A DNA stretch of 32,614 bases. Source: Maribrevibacterium harenarium (GTDB lineage: Bacteria; Pseudomonadota; Gammaproteobacteria; Pseudomonadales; Marinomonadaceae). Position 1 is the first letter of the stretch. Each line of letters opens with the position of its first letter. The position numbers were made by a program, and so were the translations under genes. The stretch spans positions 1 through 32,614 of the forward strand of contig NZ_VFRR01000038.1 in the NCBI RefSeq assembly GCF_006385675.1, read 5' to 3'. This document shows, in pieces, positions 6,703-15,071 of the stretch. A model generated the notes under the pieces. That model had not been told where the DNA came from, did not search any database, and saw only the letters and a program-made list of their open reading frames with translations.

Positions 6703-7332
6703 ATGACACTCACCAATGGAACAGCAGCAGACGCTGACGCAGAGACAAACCGCTTCCATGATCCGGCTTTTCTAACCAGCCTTAGAGAGCAGATGTTCAA
6801 ATTTGCGCTGTTGCAAGTCCGCGATGAGCAAATTGCCGAAGATGCGGTGCAGGAAGCCATGCTATCTGCCTACCTACATATAGATCGCTTTGCTCGACAA
6901 TCCGCATTGAAAACTTGGGTTTTCTCCATTCTCAAGAACAAACTTATCGACATTTTACGCAAAGAAAAGCGCACCACCGCAGCAAGTCAGCTGGAACAAG
7001 GGAATGGCTTACAAGGGGATGAATTACTGGAGTCCCTATTTACAGAAAATGGGCACTGGCAAAAGAGTGAGCGCCCAGTGAAATGGGACCAGCCCGAGCA
7101 CGGTACCGAAAACGCCCAGTTCTGGAAGATTTTTGAGCTCTGTCTAGAGGCCCTGCCAGCCAAATATGGTCGCTTTTTTATGATGCGTGAGTTTTTGGAA
7201 CTGGATACCGATGCCATCTGTCATACGGAAGATATTTCTGTTTCCAACTTAAATGTCACTCTTTACCGCGCCCGTGTGCGTTTGCGGGAATGTCTGGAAA
7301 ATAATTGGTTCGACGGGGAGAAAGCCGTATGA
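6703..7332 (+). CDS. ECF-type sigma-70 family RNA polymerase sigma factor
   Basis: 209 residues from the ATG at 6703; the frame opens at a GTG at 6697, but that would lie inside the Shine-Dalgarno. Region 2 is clear at about residues 24-90 (FALLQVRDEQIAEDAVQEAM, then the core-binding and -10 recognition stretch ending WVFSILKNKLIDILRKEKR). A long acidic linker with WDQPEH follows, then region 4 at about 145-200 (LEALPAKYGRFFMMREF, with the SNLNVTLYRARVRLRECL recognition helix). Only regions 2 and 4 are present, as in ECF sigma factors. The linker and 'NVTLYRARVRLRECL' recall the group annotated as TIGR02943-type, which I state with low confidence. The stop overlaps the anti-sigma start by ATGA, so regulation by its neighbour is likely. 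Confidence 0.9.
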   Translation: MTLTNGTAADADAETNRFHDPAFLTSLREQMFKFALLQVRDEQIAEDAVQEAMLSAYLHIDRFARQSALKTWVFSILKNKLIDILRKEKRTTAASQLEQGNGLQGDELLESLFTENGHWQKSERPVKWDQPEHGTENAQFWKIFELCLEALPAKYGRFFMMREFLELDTDAICHTEDISVSNLNVTLYRARVRLRECLENNWFDGEKAV

Positions 7333-7538
7333 AATGTACCCAAGCTACGCAGCTTCTATCACAAAAGATGGAACGCCACCTGAGTACCAAAGAGCATGTT
7401 TCCTTGAAATTACATACCGCTATGTGTCCCGCATGCCGACGCTTCGGAGAGCAAATGGAGCAATTGCGTGACATCAGTAAAACCTTTGTCAGTCAGCCCG
7501 ACAACAATCCCTCTGCCACTGACGAAAAAAGTCACTAA
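7329..7538 (+). CDS. Zinc-finger anti-sigma factor (soluble, ZAS-like)
   Basis: 69 residues starting at the ATG of the ATGA overlap with the sigma gene. HTAMCPAC (about residues 29-36) is the H-x3-C-x2-C core of zinc-binding anti-sigma factors; the conserved early Cys (MKCTQATQLLSQKMERHLS) matches the 'C..at.lls...d..Ls' start of the zf-HC2 domain. There is no membrane segment, so it is a cytoplasmic anti-sigma, and the thiol ligands could sense oxidants or metals; that sensing role is inference from related ZAS proteins such as RsrA and ChrR. Its 3' end overlaps the convergent DksA-like gene by 4 bases, leaving no room for a terminator between them. Confidence 0.85.
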   Translation: MKCTQATQLLSQKMERHLSTKEHVSLKLHTAMCPACRRFGEQMEQLRDISKTFVSQPDNNPSATDEKSH

Positions 7539-7801
7539 CGTAGCTGGCTATCCTTACTGCCACTGCGGTTGTAGAGGCTAAGAGACTTTTCTTTGCCTTC
7601 TAATTCCGACTGACATTGAATACAAAGACGCACGCCGGGGATGGCAACCCGGCGACGCTCGGGAATCGGCGCATCACACTCTTCACAAAACGCCAGACTC
7701 TCACCTTGAGCAAGCCGACTACGCGCTCGCTCTACCGCCGAATCTACCGTTGCATCGATTTGATCTTGTACCGCGCCATCATGAGCCCAACCACTGGCCA
7801 T
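7535..7801 (-). CDS. DksA/TraR-family C4 zinc-finger protein (YbiI-like)
   Basis: 88 residues from ATG 7801, chosen over a start at 7831 because GAGGAAA lies just upstream and family members begin MASGWA. The first half is a helix (VQDQIDATVDSAVERARSRL); the second carries a C4 finger: CEEC at about residues 39-42 and CIQC at about 60-63, with APIPERRRVAIPGVR between, as in DksA/TraR. The long DksA coiled coil with the acidic tip is absent, so this is a short YbiI/TraR-type relative. Such proteins may bind the RNA polymerase secondary channel, but that is unproven for this subfamily. It lies 82 bases downstream of the fused flavoprotein gene on the same strand. Confidence 0.88.
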   Translation of the reverse strand: MASGWAHDGAVQDQIDATVDSAVERARSRLAQGESLAFCEECDAPIPERRRVAIPGVRLCIQCQSELEGKEKSLSLYNRSGSKDSQLR

Positions 7802-7883
7802 ATTATTTTCCTCGCAATAACACTTCCGCAAGTATGCTTATGACAAGACAACTCATCAATCGAAAATGCGTCACTCGGTGCTA

Positions 7884-10034
7884 TCAGTTACGCCGCCAAT
7901 CATGGAAGCGCGCCAACCAGGCTAATACTCGCTCTGGGGCATGGGCTTTTTTCCATTCCCCAGCGGCGTATTTATTGGCTTCCGCCCAGGTTGGGTAGGC
8001 ATGGATAGTACCGAGGATTTTATTTAGACCAAGACCGTGTTTCATGGCCAAGACAAACTCGGCGAGCAAATCACTCCCATGTTCACCGACGATGGTGACC
8101 CCCAGAATAGTATCCTTACCCGGTACCGTTAGTACCTTTACAAAGCCCTGAGCTTGTCCATCGGCAATGGCACGGTCTAGGTCATCAATACCGTAGCGAG
8201 TGACTTCATAGGGAATACTCTGGGCTTGAGCTTCCTTCTCACTCAAACCGACACGGGCGATTTCAGGGTCAAGGAAAGTGGCTCGGGGAGTCACGCGATA
8301 ATCCACTTTGAATTTTTTCGCGAAACCAAACAAGGCGTTCACTGCGGCATACCATGCTTGGTGGGCGGCAACATGGGTAAACTGATAGGAACCCACCACA
8401 TCGCCAACCGCATAAATGTGTGGCATTAGGGTGGCAAGGTAGTCGTCGGTCACGAGCTTTTGCTCAACACTTAAGCCGAGCTCTTCTAGGCCAAATCCAG
8501 TTAAACGAGGAGTACGACCCACTGCCACCAGCAAGTCATCGCACAATAAGGTTTGCTCACCGTACGACGTCATGAGCTGTAAACGCTTTTGCCCTGCTTG
8601 GTTTTCGACAGCATTCACTTGGGTATCCGTTAATATCGTCACGCCGCTGGAGGCTAAACTCGAATGGGCGATGGCTGCCACATCCTCATCTTCACGGGCT
8701 AACACGTGAGCGGAACGCTCGATAAGCGTGACCTGACTCCCAAGACGAGCAAGCGCTTGAGCCAACTCACAGCCAATTGGACCACCGCCAAGGATTACCA
8801 AATGGGCTGGTACGGTTTCCCGCGTTGCCATGGTTTGCCACAGAGTGTCACTGGTCAAATAGCCGCTCTCGGCTAACCCGGGGATCTCTGGTACAACCGG
8901 ACTAGCGCCAGTGGCAAGCACAATCGCTCGGCTGGTTAAGCGTTGCACCGCCCCATCATGACGCTTAATTTCTACCGTCCAAGGGTCAATCAGCTTGGCA
9001 TAGCCTTGCACCACATCTACCCCTAGCTTGGTGTAGCGTTCCACACTGTCATGGGGCTCAATATCTTTAATAACCTGCTCTACCCGCGCCATCACCTTGG
9101 GGAATGAAATCGAAGGCGCCTCACTCAGTACGCCATAATGATGGGCTTCACGCATTTGCTGCGCTATTTTGGCACTTTTGATCAAGGCTTTGCTAGGAAC
9201 ACAGCCGTAGTTTAAACAGTCTCCACCCATTTTATTGGCTTCCACCAAGGTCACTTTGGCTTTCACTGCGGCGCCGATGTAAGCACTGACCAAGCCACCG
9301 GCACCGCCGCCGATAACAATCAGATTACGATCAAACTGCTTCGGGCGGGAATAGCCCGAATATACTTGGCGTTGTTTCAGCACGGTAATCAGTTTATTTG
9401 CAATTAGAGGGAACACGCCTAACAGGGCAAATGAGAGCAACAAGCTCGGGGAAACTATGCCTTGAAGGCTGTCTAACTGGGCCAGCTGAGTCCCAGCATT
9501 CACGTATACGGCAGTACCCGCCAACATGCCCAATTGGCTTACCCAATAGAAAGTCCAAACACGGATACGGGTTAAACCCATGCCTAAATTAATTAGGAAA
9601 AAGGGAATGATAGGTACTAGGCGCAGAGTAAAGAGGTAAAAAGCCCCTTCCTTTTCGATACCACGATTCAAGGTTTCAAGGCGGCGACCGAAGCGCTGTT
9701 CCACCCAGTCAGCAAACAAAAACCGAGCCGTAAGAAAAGCGAGGGTTGCCCCAAGGGTGCTAGCAAAGGAAATCAGCAATAATCCCCAGCCAAAGCCAAA
9801 GAGCGCGCCACCAGCCAGAGTCATGAGCACCGCCCCCGGTAACGACAGAGCCGTCACCAACACATAACCCAACAGATAGATCAAGGAACTGGCCACCGGC
9901 GCAGCGACCACACTCGCCTGCCAACGTTCCACTTGGTTTTTGACTTCCGCCAAGGTGAACAGGTTGTGTAAATCGAGGGCAAAAAAGCTTACTAGGAGCA
10001 CCAGTATCACAACGACTAACAAACCCTTTTTCAT
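7884..10034 (-). CDS. Fusion of TVP38/TMEM64 membrane domain with mercuric-reductase-like flavoprotein
   Basis: 716 residues. Residues 1-220 are a membrane module: a first helix at about 5-20 and a TVP38/SNARE-associated (DedA-like) domain at about 45-210 with GYVLVTALSLPGAVLMTLAGG, FGWGLLLI and TLRLVPIIPFFLINLGMG. Residues about 235-700 are a class I pyridine nucleotide-disulfide oxidoreductase: FAD site IGGGAGG (241-247), redox pair CLNYGC (Cys273, Cys278), NAD(P) site ILGGGPIGCELA, FAD-contacting YAVGDV, and a C-terminal dimerisation domain. The usual catalytic His-Pro-Thr reads HAYPT (around 678-682), with Tyr in the His position, as in some MerA-like enzymes. The start has GAGGCG 5 bases upstream. 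Such fusions are known in proteobacteria; the substrate is unknown. A membrane-tethered thiol or quinone reductase is inference. Confidence 0.92.
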   Translation of the reverse strand: MKKGLLVVVILVLLVSFFALDLHNLFTLAEVKNQVERWQASVVAAPVASSLIYLLGYVLVTALSLPGAVLMTLAGGALFGFGWGLLLISFASTLGATLAFLTARFLFADWVEQRFGRRLETLNRGIEKEGAFYLFTLRLVPIIPFFLINLGMGLTRIRVWTFYWVSQLGMLAGTAVYVNAGTQLAQLDSLQGIVSPSLLLSFALLGVFPLIANKLITVLKQRQVYSGYSRPKQFDRNLIVIGGGAGGLVSAYIGAAVKAKVTLVEANKMGGDCLNYGCVPSKALIKSAKIAQQMREAHHYGVLSEAPSISFPKVMARVEQVIKDIEPHDSVERYTKLGVDVVQGYAKLIDPWTVEIKRHDGAVQRLTSRAIVLATGASPVVPEIPGLAESGYLTSDTLWQTMATRETVPAHLVILGGGPIGCELAQALARLGSQVTLIERSAHVLAREDEDVAAIAHSSLASSGVTILTDTQVNAVENQAGQKRLQLMTSYGEQTLLCDDLLVAVGRTPRLTGFGLEELGLSVEQKLVTDDYLATLMPHIYAVGDVVGSYQFTHVAAHQAWYAAVNALFGFAKKFKVDYRVTPRATFLDPEIARVGLSEKEAQAQSIPYEVTRYGIDDLDRAIADGQAQGFVKVLTVPGKDTILGVTIVGEHGSDLLAEFVLAMKHGLGLNKILGTIHAYPTWAEANKYAAGEWKKAHAPERVLAWLARFHDWRRN

Positions 10035-10105
10035 TTTCGCCTCTATCTCGACCTAAGGTAAAAGTTCACGTAATGATTGTTAGACGCTGCAAGACAAGAT
10101 TTGTT

Positions 10106-10128
10106 ACTTAAAAAGATACTCTTTAAGT
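10106..10128 (-). terminator. Hairpin at the znuB stop codon
   Basis: ACTTAAA (10106-10112) pairs with TTTAAGT (10122-10128) around a 9-base loop; the znuB stop lies inside the right arm. The stem is AT-rich and no good T tract follows in the minus direction, so termination before the flavoprotein gene is only possible, not shown. Confidence 0.3.
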
Positions 10129-10920
10129 CTGACGTAATCTTCCAATTGGTAAGGTGTAAGCAAGTAAGAACAATACCGCGGCACAGACCACCACACTTGG
10201 GCCAGTCGGAGTATCCCATTGATAGGACGACCACAGCCCGCCAATCACAGAGAAACAGCCCAACACACCGGACGTCACCGCCATTTGTACCGGTGTCTGG
10301 GATAATCTTCGTGCTGTCGCCGCAGGGATAATCATCAGCGAGGTAATCAACAACACGCCAACGATCTTCATCGCCACCGCGATAACCAAGGCCACTAACA
10401 ACATCAATAGCAGGCGAATGGCTTCCACTGGGTAGCCTTCCACCTTGGCCAGTTCTTCATTGACCGTCATAGCGAGCAACGGACGCCAGAAAATGGCCAG
10501 TAGACTTAACACCAACAGACTACCGGCATAAATCCAGAACACATCACCCATACCTACCGCTAATAGGTCGCCAAACAAATAGGACATCAGATCAATACGA
10601 ATATGATCCAGGAAGCTCACTGCCACCAAGCCTAAGGAAAGGGAAGAATGGGCCAATATCCCGAGTAAGGTATCAGTGGCGATAAAATGCTTTTTCTGTA
10701 AGGTCACCAAGACTAACGCCAAGCCCACACACATGGCGATAATCGCTAGGTTCAGGTTGATATCTAACAGGAAGCCGAGCGCAACCCCCAACAACGCCGA
10801 ATGGGCTAAGGTATCACCAAAATAAGCCATACGCCGCCACACCACAAAAGCCCCCAACGGGCCTGCGACCGCAGCAACACCCAAACCACCCAACAACGCT
10901 GGTAATAAAAATTCAAACAT
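10123..10920 (-). CDS. znuB: Zinc ABC transporter permease ZnuB
   Basis: 265 residues with about eight hydrophobic helices, typical of ABC-3 family permeases. Family landmarks include GPLGAFVVWRRMAYFGDTLAHSALLG (the conserved 'G..vvlrr.a..gdalsHa.l.G' region, about residues 21-46), the cytoplasmic loop NEELAKVEGYP that couples to the ATPase, and MKIVGVLLITSLMIIPAATAR. It forms the inner-membrane channel for zinc taken up with ZnuA and ZnuC. AAGGA lies about 8 bases before the ATG, and the gene begins 11 bases after znuC in the same direction. It is the last gene of the Zur-box-led unit. Manganese specificity is possible for the family, but the adjacent zur makes zinc much more likely. Confidence 0.94.
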   Translation of the reverse strand: MFEFLLPALLGGLGVAAVAGPLGAFVVWRRMAYFGDTLAHSALLGVALGFLLDINLNLAIIAMCVGLALVLVTLQKKHFIATDTLLGILAHSSLSLGLVAVSFLDHIRIDLMSYLFGDLLAVGMGDVFWIYAGSLLVLSLLAIFWRPLLAMTVNEELAKVEGYPVEAIRLLLMLLVALVIAVAMKIVGVLLITSLMIIPAATARRLSQTPVQMAVTSGVLGCFSVIGGLWSSYQWDTPTGPSVVVCAAVLFLLAYTLPIGRLRQT

Positions 10921-10931
10921 GGAGAAAGTCC

Positions 10932-11708
10932 TTAGTGGTGATGCTGGCAGTGAGGGCCGTGTTCTTGTTCGGCAACCACATCCCCATGGTCGTCGTGCAC
11001 ATGGTCGTGGTGATGGGAGTATATGGCGATGGAATCCGCCGCTCCGGGCACGCCAAACAACGCTTGGTAAGCCGGGTGACCAGTAACCTGCTGGGGGCTA
11101 CCGGAGCAGCACACATGCTGATTAATACAGTACACGGTATCGGTTTTCGCCATGACTAAATGCAAATCATGGGACACCATCAAGACACCGCAATTGAGCT
11201 CGGTACGAATGCTATCAATCAGGTTGTACAACTCAATTTGACCATTCACATCCACCCCTTGCACCGGTTCATCAAGCACCAACAGATTCGGTTTATTAAG
11301 CAACGCTCGCGCTAATAATACCCTCTGGGTCTCTCCCCCGGATAACACATGAACTTGGGAATGTAATAAATGCGGTATGCCGACTTTTTCCAAGGTCGGT
11401 TTAATCTCTTTGCGATTCACGCCACGTACCAAACGCAAGAAATGCTCCACGGTAAGGGGTAACGTAGGATCAATATGGAGCTTTTGTGGCATATAGCCGA
11501 TGCGCAAACTCTGATGGCGCACAACTTCGCCACTAGTGGGTGTCTGTAGCCCCAACAAGGTGCGGATTAGCGTACTCTTGCCGCTGCCATTGGGGCCAAT
11601 CAAGGTGACAATTTCCCCTTGATGAATCGGCATATCAATGCCATCGAGCAACTGGCGTTCGCCAAATTGCATCCCGACGTTGACGAATTCAACTAAGCGA
11701 GTACTCAT
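10932..11708 (-). CDS. znuC: Zinc ABC transporter ATPase ZnuC with His-rich tail
   Basis: 258 residues from the ATG at 11708, which overlaps the zur stop (ATGA); a longer frame from 11735 would run into zur without a ribosome-binding site. ABC motifs are complete: Walker A GPNGSGKST (about residues 38-46), signature LSGGETQRV, Walker B LLVLDEP, and the switch His in VSHDLHLV. The last 30 residues are a His/Asp-rich tail (HHHDHVHDDHGD...HCQHHH) with 11 or more His, common in ZnuC and able to bind zinc. It energises ZnuB for import. GGGG about 7 bases upstream serves as ribosome-binding site. Expression is expected to be repressed by Zur when zinc is ample. Confidence 0.95.
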   Translation of the reverse strand: MSTRLVEFVNVGMQFGERQLLDGIDMPIHQGEIVTLIGPNGSGKSTLIRTLLGLQTPTSGEVVRHQSLRIGYMPQKLHIDPTLPLTVEHFLRLVRGVNRKEIKPTLEKVGIPHLLHSQVHVLSGGETQRVLLARALLNKPNLLVLDEPVQGVDVNGQIELYNLIDSIRTELNCGVLMVSHDLHLVMAKTDTVYCINQHVCCSGSPQQVTGHPAYQALFGVPGAADSIAIYSHHHDHVHDDHGDVVAEQEHGPHCQHHH

Positions 11709-12165
11709 GACTTCGCCCCTCGGCAGGAAGCACATAACCCGGTCAACTCAATGGTTTCGGCACGCAACTCAAAGCCCTGAGTGGCAGCTTTTGCAATCAA
11801 GGCTTGATGAATGTCTTGATAGTCAAACTCCATCACATTGTGGCACTCATCACAGATCAAGAAATAACCTTTATGGGGTTTGTCAGCATGGGCGCACCCT
11901 AAATAGGCGTTCATGGATTCCACTTTATGAATCAAGCCAGCATTGAGCAGAAAATCTAGCGCTCGATACACCGTCGGCGGGGCGGAATTAAAACCCTCTT
12001 CCGCTAACTTGGCCAATAGCTGATACGCCCCTAACGGTCGGTGACTTTGCCAAATCAACTCTAACGCCCGGCGGCGCACTTTGGTCAGACGTTGTCCCTG
12101 TTCAGCGCAAATGGTCTCCGCAGTGTGCAGTGCTTGTTCAATACAATGGTTGTGATTGTGTGCCA

Positions 12166-12166
<1 letters not shown>
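11705..12166 (-). CDS. zur: Fur-family zinc uptake regulator Zur
   Basis: 153 residues, Fur-family. The N-terminal winged helix (about residues 20-85) includes LTKVRRRALELIWQSHRPLGAYQLL and the recognition segment SAPPTVYRALDFLLNAGLIHKVES. The dimerisation part carries CAHADKPHKGYFLICDECHNVMEF, with the CDEC structural zinc pair, and the end has a second pair, LCASC. This matches Zur rather than Fur: 'GLIH+.ES.NA...C.H' is the Zur pattern. It represses zinc uptake genes when zinc is bound. Its start overlaps the nicO stop by one base (TAATG) and its stop overlaps the znuC start, so it sits inside the operon it probably controls through the 13099-13115 box, an autoregulatory loop. Confidence 0.94.
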
Positions 12167-13065
<899 letters not shown>

Positions 13066-13098
13066 CTAGACTGCTCCAACAAATCGAGAAAAAATGAT

Positions 13099-13115
13099 TT
13101 GTTATACTATAACAA
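13099..13115. promoter_or_regulatory. Zur box controlling nicO-zur-znuCB
   Basis: TTGTTATACTATAACAA is a perfect 17-bp palindrome centred on C13107. It matches the core of the gammaproteobacterial Zur consensus (TGTTATANTATAACA) at every position. It lies 34 bases before the nicO start, and a possible -10 (TATAGT on the minus strand) falls within it, so Zur binding would block RNA polymerase. The 83-base gap between marC and nicO has no other feature. Confidence 0.88.
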
Positions 13116-13148
13116 GCCTTTCCATAGGTGAAGGGAGATCACACCCCT

Positions 13149-13757
13149 TTACACAGTTGGATGCAAAAAGCCCATGACTCCACCCATAAAAATCTGTGCT
13201 GCCATGGCTGCCAAGATCAGACCAGTGATTTTCGATAGGATATTTAAGCCTGTTCGACCAAGCATTTTTTCGATCAAGGAGCCGGAGTACAAGATCACCG
13301 CCAAGGTCGCCAAGGCACCGGTCAGCCCCAACACGCCGATAACCAAATCCCAGCCCTCAAACTCTGCACCATAGACCAAGATAGTACCTATAGTCGCAGG
13401 GCCGATAATCGTCGGCACAGCTAAGGGCACCACCGACACATCATCTCGCTCCTCGTTCGGCATACCGGTGGCATGGTTGCGAGTACCATCCTTTACCAAA
13501 CTAATGGCCGACATAAACAGCAAAATACCCGCACCAATACGGAACGAGTCAAGAGTGATACCCAGCACAGCAAACAAGGGACTGCCGAAGAACATCAGCA
13601 CCAAAGAGATAGCCAGTGCCGCAATAATGGCTTTATTGGCGACCGCACGGCGTGACGCTGGCGTTTCCCCACGGGTGAGCGCCAAGAACATGGACAACAC
13701 AAAGAACGGAGCGAAAAGGAAAAAGAACTTAATCCAAGTGGAGATCAACAGACTCAT
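13149..13757 (-). CDS. MarC/YhgN-family inner membrane protein
   Basis: 202 residues with six predicted membrane helices in two sets of three. Family signatures are FFFLFAPFFVLSMFLALTRG near the N-terminus (about residues 11-30), DSFRIGAGILLFMSAISLV (about 70-88) and the mid-protein VVPLAVPTIIGPATIGTILV (about 109-128), the 'P.a.P.l.GPg.i' motif of MarC. MarC was once linked to multiple antibiotic resistance but its transport substrate is unknown. The ATG at 13757 has only a weak GAG upstream. It follows the LysE-type gene by 33 bases on the same strand and ends just before the Zur box, so it is probably not part of the zinc unit. Confidence 0.9.
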   Translation of the reverse strand: MSLLISTWIKFFFLFAPFFVLSMFLALTRGETPASRRAVANKAIIAALAISLVLMFFGSPLFAVLGITLDSFRIGAGILLFMSAISLVKDGTRNHATGMPNEERDDVSVVPLAVPTIIGPATIGTILVYGAEFEGWDLVIGVLGLTGALATLAVILYSGSLIEKMLGRTGLNILSKITGLILAAMAAQIFMGGVMGFLHPTV

Positions 13758-13790
13758 GATGTATTACTCGAAAGGCACCTGCTTGCGCGA

Positions 13791-14423
13791 TCAGCGCTCT
13801 GTCAGTGCCAGTTTGATACCAAAGCCCACCAACAATATGCCGGTGATGCTATCCAAGACTTGCGCGACTTTTGGCCGTGCTAGCCATACTCTTGCCCGGT
13901 GAACCATCACCGCCAGCAAACTTTGCCACACCATCGCTATGATAAAGTGAAGGGCAGCCATAAACAGGGATTGACCAATAGCCGAGTGGGCTGGGTCGAT
14001 AAATTGCGGCAAAAATGCCATGTAGAAAACGATGGTTTTGGGATTCAGTACATTTGATAAAATCCCCTGACGAAATGCGGTAGCGGCAGTTAATGGCTTC
14101 ACACCAGTAGTTTTTAGATTCAAGCCTTGGGGATTCATGGCACTGCGTAGCGCCTGCACACCGAGATAGGCAAGATAAACCGCACCGGCCATTTTAAACG
14201 CCGTAAATAAGGTGGCCGAGCCGAGTAAAATCACCGACAACCCTAACGCTGAGATAGTCGCGTGGGCGAATAGACCAAGGCAAATCCCTAGACTGCACAC
14301 GACACCAACGCGCCAACCAGATACTGCGGAGCTACGCAGCACCAACAAGGTATCAACCCCAGGGCTCATGGTCAAAACCGTAATAGCAGCAAGAAAAGGT
14401 AACCACTGAAAATGTTCCAACAT
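13791..14423 (-). CDS. LysE/RhtB-family amino acid exporter
   Basis: 210 residues from ATG 14423; a TTG two codons upstream lies too close to the GAGG Shine-Dalgarno. The N-terminus LAAITVLTMSPGVDTLLVLRSSAVSGWRVGVVCSLGICLGL is the hallmark of LysE translocators (the 'PGP....' loop, here SPGVD, followed by a G-rich helix). About six helices follow, with the conserved middle AYLAYLGVQALRS and FRQGILSNVLNPKTIVFYMAFLPQF. Such proteins export amino acids or homoserine lactone at the inner membrane. It lies 70 bases after the DUF1007 gene and near thrB, which makes homoserine or threonine export (RhtB-like) an attractive but unproven guess. Confidence 0.9.
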   Translation of the reverse strand: MLEHFQWLPFLAAITVLTMSPGVDTLLVLRSSAVSGWRVGVVCSLGICLGLFAHATISALGLSVILLGSATLFTAFKMAGAVYLAYLGVQALRSAMNPQGLNLKTTGVKPLTAATAFRQGILSNVLNPKTIVFYMAFLPQFIDPAHSAIGQSLFMAALHFIIAMVWQSLLAVMVHRARVWLARPKVAQVLDSITGILLVGFGIKLALTER

Positions 14424-14493
14424 CGGCAAGTGCCTCTTAACGGTTAGGGATGACAGTTTATTTGAACAAAGAGATTAATTGACGCCACAAAGG

Positions 14494-15069
14494 CTATTTA
14501 TCACAACTAAGGTCTACCCAGCCTTCCATATAGATGGCTTCCGCTGCAGCCGGTGTGGGGGTACAAAGTTCTGCCAACGTGCCCGTCAGTTTGATTAAAC
14601 CTGTATCAGGTATCACCATGGCAAAGTAATTCTCCGGGTCACCAAAACCAAGCCGCAGGGTATGCTGCTGCACATTGACCGGCTCAGGCAGCACGATACC
14701 TAAGCGCACATGCAACATATCCTCCTGCACCCACAAGTCTAGGATTTGCACCGAGTCTGCGGACAAGGCCTCCCCATCTTCTTGCATAGCGAGGAAGTAG
14801 CCATACTGCTCTAAATTGCGCAGTGCCGCTGCGGTTTCCGCTTTTTCTTCTTTCTCTAGCCGCCCGTCGGCATTGGTATCGAATTCGATCAGCAAATCAT
14901 TACTGGAAAAGGCATCAAAGGCCCACACCGCTTCGACACGCTGAATATTCGGCGAAGTAACATCCACCTGGTAGTAAGACTCGATCCAAATATGGGGATG
15001 GGCAGAAACTGACGCGGCCGCTAAGCCCATCATCAACCCACACCAACCGCGCCATAATTGGAACCACAT
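14494..15069 (-). CDS. DUF1007 periplasmic protein (zinc-associated)
   Basis: 191 residues starting at the ATG 15069, two bases after the thrB stop, with GGAG inside the thrB end as ribosome-binding site. A signal peptide (about residues 1-20, WCGLMMGLAAASVSAHPHIW) ends just before HPHIW, the defining start of DUF1007, whose N-terminal His pair may bind metal. The mature domain shows SYYQV and VEAVWAFDAFSSNDLL, then a calcium-loop-like FDTNADGRLEKEE (about 70-82) and the late NYFAMVIPD segment. DUF1007 genes usually sit directly beside nicO in Zur-regulated clusters; here rhtB and marC lie between them, and the gene is attached to thrB instead. Confidence 0.87.
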   Translation of the reverse strand: MWFQLWRGWCGLMMGLAAASVSAHPHIWIESYYQVDVTSPNIQRVEAVWAFDAFSSNDLLIEFDTNADGRLEKEEKAETAAALRNLEQYGYFLAMQEDGEALSADSVQILDLWVQEDMLHVRLGIVLPEPVNVQQHTLRLGFGDPENYFAMVIPDTGLIKLTGTLAELCTPTPAAAEAIYMEGWVDLSCDK

Positions 15070-15071
15070 AC

